A stretch of DNA of 64,000 nucleotides. Source: Anaerolineales bacterium. GTDB lineage: Bacteria; Chloroflexota; Anaerolineae; Anaerolineales; UBA4823. The stretch is taken from NCBI GenBank assembly GCA_016929095.1, contig JAFGJM010000044.1:84904-148903 (forward strand). The letters are read 5' to 3'. Shown here piece after piece: positions 34,311 to 42,818 of this stretch (position 1 is the stretch's first letter; each line of letters begins with the position of its first letter). A model generated the notes under the pieces. That model had not been told where the DNA came from. It saw only the letters and a list, made by a program, of their open reading frames with translations, and did not search any database. Both the position numbers and the translations under genes were made by a program.

Positions 34311-34349
34311 CAGGCGCAACGCAGCCGGTTATCTGGTGCGTTGCGCCTG
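34311..34349 (+). terminator. Strong hairpin after FAD/GcvT copy 2
   Basis: CAGGCGCAACGCA (34311-34323) pairs perfectly with TGCGTTGCGCCTG (34337-34349) over a 13-base loop, 8 bases after the stop. It has no clean T-run, so termination may be partial. Confidence 0.6.
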
Positions 34350-34424
34350 ATGGTTAATATTAACTAAAATAATTTTTATAAAATCAAGGGTATTATTATC
34401 GGTGTCCAAAGAGGAGGAAAGTTT

Positions 34425-34613
34425 ATGATGGTAAGATTTTGGCCAGCCCAAAAAGAATGGATTGTTGAATCCTGGGCGCCATATCAAAAGAAAAGTAATC
34501 CCCTGCCTCGTTTACAACGGGGTATCGAGATGGTTCACAACGCCAATCAAAATGATTCTCTTAAAGCCACTATGCACCGATCCGGAATACCTCATCGTTT
34601 TTCTATTGGGTAG
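34425..34613 (+). CDS. Possible small protein between dehydrogenase and methyltransferase genes
   Basis: A 62-residue frame beginning MMVRFWPAQKEW, rich in basic and aromatic residues, with no known domain. It has the best ribosome site of its neighbourhood, GAGGAGG at 34411-34417 with a 7-base spacer to ATG 34425, and does not overlap another gene. It ends 54 bases before the methyltransferase start. Against it: no recognised family and low-complexity amino-acid use. It may be a real small protein, a leader peptide for the methyltransferase, or chance. Confidence 0.4.
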   Translation: MMVRFWPAQKEWIVESWAPYQKKSNPLPRLQRGIEMVHNANQNDSLKATMHRSGIPHRFSIG

Positions 34614-34667
34614 TTATCTTTTAAATACTGCCCTTTTTTATTTCTAAACGTCTTTGGAGAACTTTCA

Positions 34668-36122
34668 GTGTATAAATTTGCAGAATTACTTTCACAAGAA
34701 GAGGTGGAACGCATACATGGCGCTGCACTTGAAATATTAGAGAACGTGGGCTTGTTGGTAAGGAATGAAAAAGCACGAAAAATATTTACCAAACATGGAT
34801 GCAATTTGGATACCGAAACAAATCTGGTGAAATTCCCGCCGGCGGTGATCGAAGAATTTCGAAAACTAACGCCCCCAAAATTCACCTTCCGCGGACGAGA
34901 TCCTAAATTCGATCGTACCATTCCCGATGACGCGCCTATAATCGTTACCGCAAGCTCTGCTCCGAATTTGATCGATCCGATCACGCGTATTGAACGCCGA
35001 TCAACCTCCGAAGATATCGCCCGTATCGCTTTCCTGATCAATGAGCTGCCTGGTTACGATGTATTCTCAATATCCACCCTGGCAGATGATGCCCCAGCGG
35101 GGCAATTCACACTCTCACGCCTTTACCCGGCGTTGAAAAATTGCCTCAAGCCCATTCGCAGCACTGCCACGGATGAAGCCGATGCAGAAAATGTATTACA
35201 AATGCTGTATTTGATTGCCGGCGGAGAAGCGGCTTATCATGAGCGCCCATTCCTTACGCATCATTTTTGTCCGGTGGTGGCGCCCCTGGTTATGGATGTC
35301 GCCTCGACCGATATGATCATCTACTTTTCAGAAAAACAATTACCGGTATATCCCAGCATTGTTCCCAACGCCGGTTTAACATCGCCCATGTCCCTGGCTG
35401 CAACCCTGGCACAAGGCTGTGCAGAATTCCTGGCATCCGATGTATTAATGCAAATGGTGCACCCCGGCACACCGTTAATCTTCAGCACCTTGGGCACAGT
35501 GGCTGATTTACGTACAGGCGCTTATGCCTCCGGCGGCATTGAATGTGGTATGCTGCATATGGCTTTTGCCCAAATGGCTCGTTTTTATAACGTACCCTGC
35601 GGCGGTTACATCGGCTTAACCAACTCGAAAATCAACGACGCTCAATCAGGTTATGAAACCGGCATGTCCACCGTAGCCGGGCTTTTAGGCGGCGCAGATA
35701 TGCTCAATATGGCAGGCTTGTTAGACGCATTAAAAGCTTTTGATTTCCCTAAAGCTGTTATCGATGATGAAATTGCCCTCATGCTTAAACGCATCAAACG
35801 AGGTTTCGAGTTCAGCGAAGAAAATCTGGCAATAGATGTCATCGCCGAAATCGGTCCGGGCGGCACCTTCATGACTCACAAACACACGATCAAGCGCATG
35901 AAATCCACCGGTCTATTAACAAAAATCGCCGATCGCAACATGCGAGATATTTGGGCAAATAAAGGTTCGCAGGATACGGAAGCCCGCGCCATGCAGCGTG
36001 TCATTGAAATTCTCAGCCGGGAAAATCCGGCAGTATTTTCACCGGAATTGGATGCCCGCATCCGTAATGCTTTCCCCGGATTGGTGGCAGGCAATTCAAG
36101 CTTGCCTGAAGGATTAGTATAA
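34668..36122 (+). CDS. MttB-family (trimethylamine methyltransferase-like) protein without pyrrolysine
   Basis: A 484-residue TIM-barrel methyltransferase of the MttB superfamily, with conserved segments VGLLVRNEKARKIF, HFCPVVAPLVMD, and GGYIGLTNSKINDAQSGYETG. True MttB carries an in-frame amber codon for pyrrolysine; here the frame is uninterrupted, as in the non-Pyl branch that includes glycine betaine methyltransferase (MtgB). Those enzymes transfer a methyl group from a quaternary amine to a corrinoid protein. No corrinoid protein is nearby. The start is GTG at 34668 with TTGGAGAAC upstream. It is placed between the dehydrogenase and phosphoesterase genes, consistent with amine demethylation. 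Confidence 0.88.
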   Translation: MYKFAELLSQEEVERIHGAALEILENVGLLVRNEKARKIFTKHGCNLDTETNLVKFPPAVIEEFRKLTPPKFTFRGRDPKFDRTIPDDAPIIVTASSAPNLIDPITRIERRSTSEDIARIAFLINELPGYDVFSISTLADDAPAGQFTLSRLYPALKNCLKPIRSTATDEADAENVLQMLYLIAGGEAAYHERPFLTHHFCPVVAPLVMDVASTDMIIYFSEKQLPVYPSIVPNAGLTSPMSLAATLAQGCAEFLASDVLMQMVHPGTPLIFSTLGTVADLRTGAYASGGIECGMLHMAFAQMARFYNVPCGGYIGLTNSKINDAQSGYETGMSTVAGLLGGADMLNMAGLLDALKAFDFPKAVIDDEIALMLKRIKRGFEFSEENLAIDVIAEIGPGGTFMTHKHTIKRMKSTGLLTKIADRNMRDIWANKGSQDTEARAMQRVIEILSRENPAVFSPELDARIRNAFPGLVAGNSSLPEGLV

Positions 36123-36141
36123 CCGGGACAATATCGACGTC

Positions 36142-36181
36142 TCAGGTGCGATAAATCCATAAACCGTTTTATCGGACCTGA
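36142..36181 (+). terminator. Hairpin after the methyltransferase gene
   Basis: TCAGGTGCGATAAA (36142-36155) pairs with TTTATCGGACCTGA (36168-36181) with one mismatch, 20 bases after the stop. It is probably a terminator or stabilising stem. Confidence 0.5.
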
Positions 36182-36539
36182 CCATATCGATCTTGAAAAA
36201 AATATAATTAATCTTATTATAATAACAACATCATGAGCGATTATATTAGAGTATTGTCATCCTAAGGAGTATATATAAAAACAACTTTTATATAGCCAGA
36301 CAGGGCTATATTATTGCAGGGAAAGTCGAGCGCCCATCAAATCACTTACGACCATCTCACCCATTAATAATGGATGAGAAGCCGGGTCTATATAATGCAA
36401 CGTATAAAAAAAAATATAATGGTTAAACAATCCTTTTATACTCTCGCCAGAAGTAAAGATGTAAACCGTCACATCTATTCCTGGGTAAAAATGTTCATAG
36501 ATAATAATTTTTGATGTAACGCCAAGAAAAGGACAAACG
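36182..36539. other. Intergenic region before metallophosphoesterase 2
   Basis: AT-rich, without a convincing gene on the plus strand. A small hairpin ATATAGCC/GGCTATAT lies near 36290-36311, and an AAGGAGTATATA sequence near 36264 lacks a start codon. A minus-strand frame (36311-36598) exists but overlaps the phosphoesterase start and was not accepted. A promoter for the phosphoesterase gene is expected here but none is clear. Confidence 0.4.
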
Positions 36540-37478
36540 ATGAAATTCTTTTTTGCCACCGATTTGCACGGCTCAGAAATATGTTGGAAAAAATTCATAA
36601 GCAGCGGGAAATTCTACGAAGTGGATACGCTTATCCTGGGAGGTGATATGACCGGGAAAGCCATCATCCCCATTATCGCCCAGGGAAACAATAAATGGAA
36701 AGTGACCTTGCTCGAACAAGAGACGATTCTAGAAAGCAAGGAAGCCGTTGATAAGATGGTTGCCACCATCCAGAATCGCGGTTATTACCCCCATATCACC
36801 AATCCCGATGAAGTGGAAGAGATCTCAAAAAACCCTGAGATTTCCGATAAATTATTTTCCGATTATGTACTTCAGACAATGCAACACTGGATGGATTATG
36901 CGGATCAAAAACTGGCCGGCACGGGCATTAAATGCTATGTTTGCCCAGGGAACGACGATGTTTTCGAAATCGATCCCGTGATCGAAAGCTCAAAATTTGT
37001 TCAGTATGTTGAAGGTAAGGTTGTTTGGTTGGATGACCACCATGAAATGATCAGCACCGGCTGGTCTAATCCCACGCCGTGGGATACCCATCGTGAGGAG
37101 GATGAAGACGCTTTGTTGAAACGGATGGAAGCCGTGATCTCACAGGCTGAAAATGTCGAGAATTCTGTTTTTAGTCTGCATGCGCCTCCGTATGGCAGCG
37201 GCCTTGATGAAGCCCCCGAACTCACCAAAGATATGCAATTGGCATACGCCGGCAGGTCGATGATACCGGTGGGTAGTAAATCAGTCTTGCACGTTATTGA
37301 GAAATATCAACCTCTATTAACCCTGCATGGGCATATCCATGAAGGCAAAGGCACACGCAAATACAAACGTACCTTATGCATCAACGCCGGCAGCCAATAC
37401 GAGCAAGGTATACTACAAGGTATTGTGGTGGATCTGCAACCGAAGAAAATCGGTAGCTATGTGCTCACTACTGGCTGA
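36540..37478 (+). CDS. Calcineurin-like metallophosphoesterase (copy 2)
   Basis: A 312-residue paralogue of the enzyme at 26709-27704. Metal-site motifs: D8-L-H10 (ATDLHGSE), GGD (D36), PGNDDVFE in place of GNHE, SLHAPP and LHGHIHEG. It begins directly at the first beta strand, without the basic extension of copy 1. It is cytoplasmic. AAAAGGAC precedes the ATG. It sits after the methyltransferase and before an APC permease, the same order phosphoesterase-permease as in module 1, showing module duplication. The substrate is unknown. Confidence 0.9.
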   Translation: MKFFFATDLHGSEICWKKFISSGKFYEVDTLILGGDMTGKAIIPIIAQGNNKWKVTLLEQETILESKEAVDKMVATIQNRGYYPHITNPDEVEEISKNPEISDKLFSDYVLQTMQHWMDYADQKLAGTGIKCYVCPGNDDVFEIDPVIESSKFVQYVEGKVVWLDDHHEMISTGWSNPTPWDTHREEDEDALLKRMEAVISQAENVENSVFSLHAPPYGSGLDEAPELTKDMQLAYAGRSMIPVGSKSVLHVIEKYQPLLTLHGHIHEGKGTRKYKRTLCINAGSQYEQGILQGIVVDLQPKKIGSYVLTTG

Positions 37479-37510
37479 TTCTCGCCAAACAGGAACAGTC
37501 AAACAACCGG

Positions 37511-37521
37511 AAAGGAGGTGA
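37511..37521 (+). promoter_or_regulatory. Orphan Shine-Dalgarno-like sequence before APC permease 2
   Basis: AAAGGAGGTGA is about 130 bases upstream of the permease start, with no start codon in range. The permease has its own GAAAGGAG site. Confidence 0.4.
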
Positions 37522-37650
37522 AATCAAGCGCCCATAAAATCATATTGGAAATAGTGAAAGGCAAGACACGGTTTTTTCATCACTCTTTATTTGCCGATCC
37601 TGGTTTTTATACTGGGCAGGCTAAATCATAATCATGAAAGGAGCTTTTCA

Positions 37651-39534
37651 ATGAGTGAGGTGACTCTTTTCGTCCGTAAAGCAAGCGGTTTGGTGCGTTC
37701 GTGGTCCGTGTTCGACGCATTTATCTACGCCACATTTTCCATAAACTTGATCACACTGGGTTTGTATATATTCTCCTACTGCTACTATTTTGAGGGGAAT
37801 CTGGCGACGGCAGTGGTGATAGGCGCCATCTTGACCATCTTCGAGGTCATTGTGTATGCCAGCCTGATCTCTGCCATGCCGCGTGCTGGTGGCGATTACG
37901 TGTGGCAAAGCCGTATTTTAGGACGCACCGTAGGTTTTATCCTGGCAGTGACCGGTTGGTGGTTCATTCTCTGGCTGTGGGTGCCCATGTACGGTCAAAT
38001 GTTAGTCTATGAATTCTTCACCCCCATGCTGGCAATCCTGGGCGCGAAAGATGCAGCAGTATGGTTCACCAACACCAACAATGGGTTATTAGTGGGTATG
38101 CTGTGCGTTTGCGCCGTTGGATTTATTTACATCGCGGCTGGAATGAAATGGTACGCGCGCATACAAAAGTTTTGCTTCTGGGGGGGTATGGTAGGCTTAC
38201 TCCTGGTCTTTATCTTATTGTTATTTGGCAGTAACCCGACTTTTGTTAGCAATCTCAATAGCATCGCACCGGAAATGTTCGGTGCAGAAGCAACCGATCT
38301 TTATTCGGCAACCATGACCGCCGGCGAAGAAGCCGGCACAGCCACCGGTCCGTTAAGCGACCTGGCTATTCCCGCCAGCATGGCGATCATCCCCATGATC
38401 GTGTTCTTCAACCTGTGGCCTAACTGGGGTTCAACATTGTACGGTGAGGTGCGCGGTGCATCGGACTACAAGAAAAATTTCTGGGGTATGGCTTTCGCCA
38501 TCATCGTTACCGCAGTTCTGGCGCTTATCTTCTTTGCGTTGATCGCCAAGACCTTAGGCTGGGATTTCTACAACAAAGCTAATGGCGCATTCTGGAATTA
38601 CACCTGGGGATACACAGAAACACCGCCTCCGCTGCCTTTCTGGCCTTACCCGGCGTTGTTTGCCGCCTTTATGGTTAAAAGCCGCTTCATCCAATTCATC
38701 GTCATCCTGCTGATGAGCCTGTGGTGGTTCGGCTGGTCTGGAACGGTCTTTCTGAGCTCCACCCGCGTCATCTTCGCCGCCGCTTTCGACCGCATGCTCC
38801 CCGAATGGGTCTCATCGGTTGAACCAAAAACCCGCACACCCATTAACGCCTTGCTGTTGATGGTTGTACCTTCGGTGGTTGTATCCATATTGTATGCATA
38901 CAACGTTGCGAATTTCCGCACCCTTACGCTGGACGCCACCCTGGTGATTGCGGTCACCTTCCTGGGGTCCGCGGTTGCCGCAGCCGTCTTGCCCTGGCGC
39001 CAAAAAGATATCTTTGATGGCAGCCCCATTGCGAAATATACGGTCAACAAAGGATTGGGAATGTTAATGCTCCTGCTTTACGCGGTAGCGGTTGTGTATC
39101 TGATCATTACTTCATTCTCATATATGTTCTCCGTATTGGGTGGTTTGAACGCCGCAGGTTTGGGTACACCCCTCACCTGGATCATTGTGATCATCATCTC
39201 AGTCCTTACTCTCGTCAATGCCGGTGTTTTGGTTTGGGTGCTGTACTATGTGGGGAAACCCATGTTAAAAGGCGCTAAAATGCCCTTGATCACTCTGGCA
39301 GCCCTGATCTTCACCGTTTTCCTGGATTGGCTGATGGTGGAATGGTTCTGGGATCCCCATGTTGCCCCCTTCGATTTCCCATTGTACGCCATCGGTTGGA
39401 GTAACCCAACCTCCATCGTGTTCATGATCGTGATGTATGGTTTGGCAGCCGCAATCTACTACGGCTTCAATGCCTTCCGAAGGAAACAAGGCATCGATGT
39501 CGATAAGGTGTACAAAGAAATCCCTGTGGAATAA
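37651..39534 (+). CDS. APC-superfamily amino acid/amine permease (copy 2)
   Basis: A 627-residue permease with about 12-14 hydrophobic helices. It starts EVTLFVRKASGLVRSWSVFDAF, shown here as VRKASGLVRSW, matching copy 1, and has the same AMPRAGGDYVWQSRILG loop. ATG 37651 is chosen over an earlier frame start because GAAAGGAG lies 8 bases before it and the longer N-terminus has no homologous counterpart in copy 1. A C-terminal basic tail ending DKVYKEIPVE resembles the ENAFREIPPE tail of copy 1. The likely substrate is an amine or amino acid used by the second module. Confidence 0.92.
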   Translation: MSEVTLFVRKASGLVRSWSVFDAFIYATFSINLITLGLYIFSYCYYFEGNLATAVVIGAILTIFEVIVYASLISAMPRAGGDYVWQSRILGRTVGFILAVTGWWFILWLWVPMYGQMLVYEFFTPMLAILGAKDAAVWFTNTNNGLLVGMLCVCAVGFIYIAAGMKWYARIQKFCFWGGMVGLLLVFILLLFGSNPTFVSNLNSIAPEMFGAEATDLYSATMTAGEEAGTATGPLSDLAIPASMAIIPMIVFFNLWPNWGSTLYGEVRGASDYKKNFWGMAFAIIVTAVLALIFFALIAKTLGWDFYNKANGAFWNYTWGYTETPPPLPFWPYPALFAAFMVKSRFIQFIVILLMSLWWFGWSGTVFLSSTRVIFAAAFDRMLPEWVSSVEPKTRTPINALLLMVVPSVVVSILYAYNVANFRTLTLDATLVIAVTFLGSAVAAAVLPWRQKDIFDGSPIAKYTVNKGLGMLMLLLYAVAVVYLIITSFSYMFSVLGGLNAAGLGTPLTWIIVIIISVLTLVNAGVLVWVLYYVGKPMLKGAKMPLITLAALIFTVFLDWLMVEWFWDPHVAPFDFPLYAIGWSNPTSIVFMIVMYGLAAAIYYGFNAFRRKQGIDVDKVYKEIPVE

Positions 39535-39557
39535 CACTTTGAGCAGTGTTGTAAAAA

Positions 39558-39595
39558 TGGCGAGTAAAATGAGTTTTGGGGGACAATACTCGCCA
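39558..39595 (+). terminator. Hairpin after APC permease 2
   Basis: TGGCGAGTA (39558-39566) pairs with TACTCGCCA (39587-39595) over a 20-base loop, 24 bases after the stop. A weak transcription boundary. Confidence 0.4.
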
Positions 39596-39610
39596 GCCAA
39601 TAAATCAACT

Positions 39611-39682
39611 GTCATTGCGAGGCGCAAATCGTTCCAGGCTTCCTTCGGGAACACTGTTTTAGGAAAATTTCCTCGCAATGAC
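39611..39682. repeat. Dispersed palindromic repeat, GTCATTGCGAGG family
   Basis: GTCATTGCGAGG (39611-39622) is perfectly inverted as CCTCGCAATGAC (39671-39682), with a 48-base interior containing smaller palindromes (TTCC...GGAA). This end sequence is a very common non-coding repeat of many bacterial genomes, including Chloroflexota. A degenerate single copy. Confidence 0.7.
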
Positions 39683-39743
39683 AACTTCAAAAAAGCCACG
39701 GGGGGAATTATTATCGTCGCTGTTGAAAAAAACTTACAATTAA

Positions 39744-39772
39744 TTGACTTTAAATTTTTAAGGTGATAAAAT
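39744..39772 (+). promoter_or_regulatory. Promoter of the polyamine-type ABC importer operon
   Basis: TTGACT (39744-39749), 17-base spacer, TAAAAT (39767-39772). A leader of about 160 bases follows, containing a small hairpin (AGTGGT/ACCACT), a 19-codon frame and an orphan AGGAGGTGA. Confidence 0.55.
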
Positions 39773-39800
39773 CAATCCAATTTCTGAAAAGTGGTATTAT

Positions 39801-39860
39801 ATGAAAACCACTATCAATCACTCCAATATTATCTTTTTTATAGGTTCACTGAGGAGGTGA
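39801..39860 (+). CDS. Possible 19-residue leader peptide of the ABC importer operon
   Basis: ATG 39801 opens MKTTINHSNIIFFIGSLRR and stops at TGA 39858-39860. The last codons are AGG AGG TGA, so the stop lies inside the orphan Shine-Dalgarno-like AGGAGGTGA. Its own ribosome site is poor (GAAAAGTGG). The arrangement could couple translation to the leader, but a chance frame cannot be excluded. Confidence 0.25.
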   Translation: MKTTINHSNIIFFIGSLRR

Positions 39861-39938
39861 ATTCATAAAATTTTGTATTAGATGTTTTCTAATTTGTCTG
39901 TATAAAATTCATATATAAAAATCATTACGGAGGATCGA

Positions 39939-41099
39939 ATGTCTAAGAAATCACAATTATCTCGCCGCCAGTTTCTGAAATTAAGTGGCCTTGCCGGAGG
40001 CGCTGCCCTCCTGGCGGGGTGCACCCCCGCTGCAACCCCAGCACCCGAAGTAGCATTGCCTGATCTAACATCCGGTAATTCCATTCCCCTGGATGATCTG
40101 GTAAAAGCCGTTGAAGCCGAAGGTAAAAACCTGACCACTATCGCCCTGCCGCACGACTGGGCAAACTATGGCGAAATCATCGAAACCTTCAAATCAAAAT
40201 ACGGCATGTCAGTCAATGAACTGAATCCGGATGCCGGTTCGTCTGACGAACTCGAGGCTATCCGCGCTAACAAAGACAGCAAAGGCCCTCAGGCGCCGGA
40301 TATCGTCGACGTTGGCGTTGGTCACACCGTCACTGCTATGGCAGATGGCCTGTTTGCGAAATACAAAGTCGCCACCTGGGATACCATCGAGATGAAAGAT
40401 CCCGATGGATACTGGTGGGCGGAGTACTATGGCGTATTAACCTTCGAGGTCATCAAAGGCGAAGTTCCCACCCCCACCGACTGGGAAGACCTGCTCAAAC
40501 CGGAATACAAGGGCAAGGTAGCTATGGCGGGCGATGTGCTCAAGTCCAATGAGTCAGTGATGACCGTTTATGCTTCCGGTCTGTCCCGCGCCGGCGGCGA
40601 CAAAACCAAAGCCGCAGAAGCTGGTTTGGAATTCTGGAAAGAAATGAATGCCAACGGCAATTTCATCCCGGTCATCGCCGACCAGGGCAAGATTGCCCAG
40701 GGTGAAACCCCCTGCACCGTGGAATGGGATTACCTCTCCCTGGCAAACCGCGATGCTTTAGCGGGCAACCCCGAATTGGAAATCGTCGTCCCCAAGACAG
40801 GCGTGGTTGCCGGTCCTTATGCCGGCGGCATCAGCGCCTATGCCCCGCACCCCTACGCCGCTCGCCTGTGGTGGGAATTCGTCATGTCCGACGAAGGGCA
40901 GAACCTGTACCTGAAGGGTTACGCCCACCCCATCCGCTTCAATGACATGGTCGCTCGCGGTGTTGTCCCACAAGAACTATTAGATAAACTGCCTCCAGCA
41001 GAAGATTACGAACGCGCTGTCTTCCTGACTGTGGATGAGCTGACTGAATCCAAGACATACATCACCGAAAACTGGCGCAAGGTAGTATTTGGTGAATAG
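39939..41099 (+). CDS. ABC importer substrate-binding lipoprotein, spermidine/putrescine-Fe type, Tat signal
   Basis: A 386-residue periplasmic-binding-type protein. The N-terminus has a twin-arginine motif SRRQFLKLSG (R9-R10) and a lipobox LLAGC (C28), so it is exported folded by Tat and lipid-anchored. The mature domain has the type 2 binding-protein pattern (TIALPHDWANYGEIIETFKSKYG and GPYAGGISAYAPHPYAARLWWEFVMSDEGQ, quoted in part as SAYAPHPYAARLWWEF), common to polyamine, thiamine and ferric-ion binders. ACGGAGGAT precedes ATG 39939. It is the first of four genes encoding a complete importer. The amine-catabolic setting favours an amine over iron as ligand. Confidence 0.9.
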   Translation: MSKKSQLSRRQFLKLSGLAGGAALLAGCTPAATPAPEVALPDLTSGNSIPLDDLVKAVEAEGKNLTTIALPHDWANYGEIIETFKSKYGMSVNELNPDAGSSDELEAIRANKDSKGPQAPDIVDVGVGHTVTAMADGLFAKYKVATWDTIEMKDPDGYWWAEYYGVLTFEVIKGEVPTPTDWEDLLKPEYKGKVAMAGDVLKSNESVMTVYASGLSRAGGDKTKAAEAGLEFWKEMNANGNFIPVIADQGKIAQGETPCTVEWDYLSLANRDALAGNPELEIVVPKTGVVAGPYAGGISAYAPHPYAARLWWEFVMSDEGQNLYLKGYAHPIRFNDMVARGVVPQELLDKLPPAEDYERAVFLTVDELTESKTYITENWRKVVFGE

Positions 41100-41110
41100 G
41101 AGTAACCGGC

Positions 41111-42022
41111 GTGAGTGAACAATCCATAACACGCCAAAATCCAGGGAGCGCGCCTCCGGCGCGCTCCTCCCGCTTCAAAATTAATTGGGATTATTTGGGT
41201 TTGGCGCCATTCTTTTTATTTGCGATTTGTTTCTTGTTGCTGCCATCGGCTTCCATTTTTGTTCGCAGCTTTACCGGCACAGATGGCTCGTTTACATTTG
41301 ATAATATCACCGCAATTTTCCAGGGGCGAGATTTTATCAACGCCTATAAAACCAGTTTGAGTGTCAGCGTCATCACAGCCGTAGGCGGCGGTATTTTTGG
41401 TTTTTTATTGGCTTACGCTGTGATTTTAGGCGGGCTGCCGCGCTGGGCGCGCTCATTTATGCTCACTTTCTCCGGTGTGGCATCCAACTTCGCCGGTGTT
41501 CCTTTGGCATTTGCTTTCATTGCCACTATGGGTAACGCCGGTCTTGTTACCCAGATGATTGAATCTATTTTTAACGTCGATCTTCGTGCTGCCGGGTTTA
41601 GTATTTACACCATTTGGGGATTGAGCATCGTCTACATGTATTTCCAGTTTCCGCTGATGGTGCTGATCATGGCGCCTGCCCTGGATGGTTTGCGTAAGGA
41701 ATGGAAAGAAGCCTGTGAGAATTTAGGCGGTACCGAAATCCATTACTGGCGCTACATTGCTTTACCAATCCTCATGCCAACCTTGCTGGGCACCATGATT
41801 TTATTGTTTGGCAACGCCTTCGGAGCTTATGCTACCGCCTACGCCTTCTCCGGCAGTTTTATTAACCTGGTCAGCATCGTCATCGGGGCGCAAATTCAGG
41901 GTGATGTGCTTTACAATCCCGGTTTGGGCAACGCCCTGGCTTTGGGGATGATCCTGATCATGTCTGTCACCATGATAGGTTATATCGCGATGGGACGTCG
42001 AGCAGCGAGGTGGCAACGATGA
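41111..42022 (+). CDS. ABC importer permease, PotB-like
   Basis: A 303-residue permease with six predicted helices and the EAA-type coupling loop near 190-215 (LDGLRKEWKEACENLGGTEIHYWRYIALPIL, key residues E-A-x3-G). An N-terminal polar stretch of about 28 residues precedes the first helix (YLGLAPFFLFAICFLLL). The start is GTG at 41111 with AGGAG 8 bases upstream. Its stop overlaps the ATG of the next permease. With that partner it forms the channel of the polyamine-type importer. Confidence 0.9.
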   Translation: MSEQSITRQNPGSAPPARSSRFKINWDYLGLAPFFLFAICFLLLPSASIFVRSFTGTDGSFTFDNITAIFQGRDFINAYKTSLSVSVITAVGGGIFGFLLAYAVILGGLPRWARSFMLTFSGVASNFAGVPLAFAFIATMGNAGLVTQMIESIFNVDLRAAGFSIYTIWGLSIVYMYFQFPLMVLIMAPALDGLRKEWKEACENLGGTEIHYWRYIALPILMPTLLGTMILLFGNAFGAYATAYAFSGSFINLVSIVIGAQIQGDVLYNPGLGNALALGMILIMSVTMIGYIAMGRRAARWQR

Positions 42023-42801
42023 AACGCGTAAATATTGTCGCCTGGATCGTATTTATTATCGGTATTACTTATTTCTTTTTACCGCTCATTTCCACACTGG
42101 AATTCAGCATGCGCATGGTGAAAGGTAAATACACTTTTCACGCCTTTGAAGTAGCATTCCAGGATCCGGAATTTTATATAAATTTCGGTTATTCACTGTT
42201 CTGGGGGGTGTTAACGATTGTGTGCAGCCTGATTTTAGTCGTGCCGACTGTCTATTGGGTGCATTGGAAATTACCAAAACTGCGCCCAATTGTTGAATTT
42301 ATCACCCTGATGCCCTTTGTGACGCCGGCTGTGGTGCTGGTCTTTGGTTTAATTCGTCTTTATGGGTCGCCTCCCATCATACTAACCAATACGCCTGTGC
42401 CGCTCATAGCGGGTTATATTGTCCTATCATTCCCATATATGTTCCGTTCTGTGGATGCAGGGCTACGTGCAATAGACGTTAAAACACTCACCGAAGCGGC
42501 TTTGAGTATGGGCGCCGGTTGGGGGGTAATCATTACCAAGGTGATCTTCCCCAATATTCGGGTAGCTATCTTGAGCGGCGTCTTTTTAACCTTTGCTATC
42601 GTAATGGGTGAATTTACTTTCGCTTCTCTGTTATCCTGGCCGGCATTCGGTCCGTATTTGGAAGAAATCGGCGCTATGCGCGCTTACACACCGCAGGCGC
42701 TCTCTTTGGTCAGTTTCGCTTTGACATGGTCTTTAATCATGGTCATGCAACGACTTGGGCGCGGCGCCCCGGGTTCAGAACAAGTCGCTGGTGCACACTA
42801 A
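42019..42801 (+). CDS. ABC importer permease, PotC-like
   Basis: A 260-residue permease with six helices and EAA loop LTEAALSMGAGWGVIITKVIFPNI (about 158-182, key residues E-A-A-x3-G). ATG 42019 overlaps the previous stop (ATGA) and is preferred to the in-frame GTG at 42010. The second half of the heterodimeric channel. It is followed 17 bases later by the ATPase gene. Confidence 0.9.
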   Translation: MKRVNIVAWIVFIIGITYFFLPLISTLEFSMRMVKGKYTFHAFEVAFQDPEFYINFGYSLFWGVLTIVCSLILVVPTVYWVHWKLPKLRPIVEFITLMPFVTPAVVLVFGLIRLYGSPPIILTNTPVPLIAGYIVLSFPYMFRSVDAGLRAIDVKTLTEAALSMGAGWGVIITKVIFPNIRVAILSGVFLTFAIVMGEFTFASLLSWPAFGPYLEEIGAMRAYTPQALSLVSFALTWSLIMVMQRLGRGAPGSEQVAGAH

Positions 42802-42818
42802 CTATTAATGAGGTTATT

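Noticed and set aside
34668..36122. Pyrrolysine-containing trimethylamine methyltransferase
   Set aside because: There is no in-frame amber codon in the 484-codon frame.
36311..36598. A 95-codon minus-strand frame between the methyltransferase and phosphoesterase 2 genes
   Set aside because: It overlaps the start of the phosphoesterase on the opposite strand, has no ribosome site and no recognisable family.
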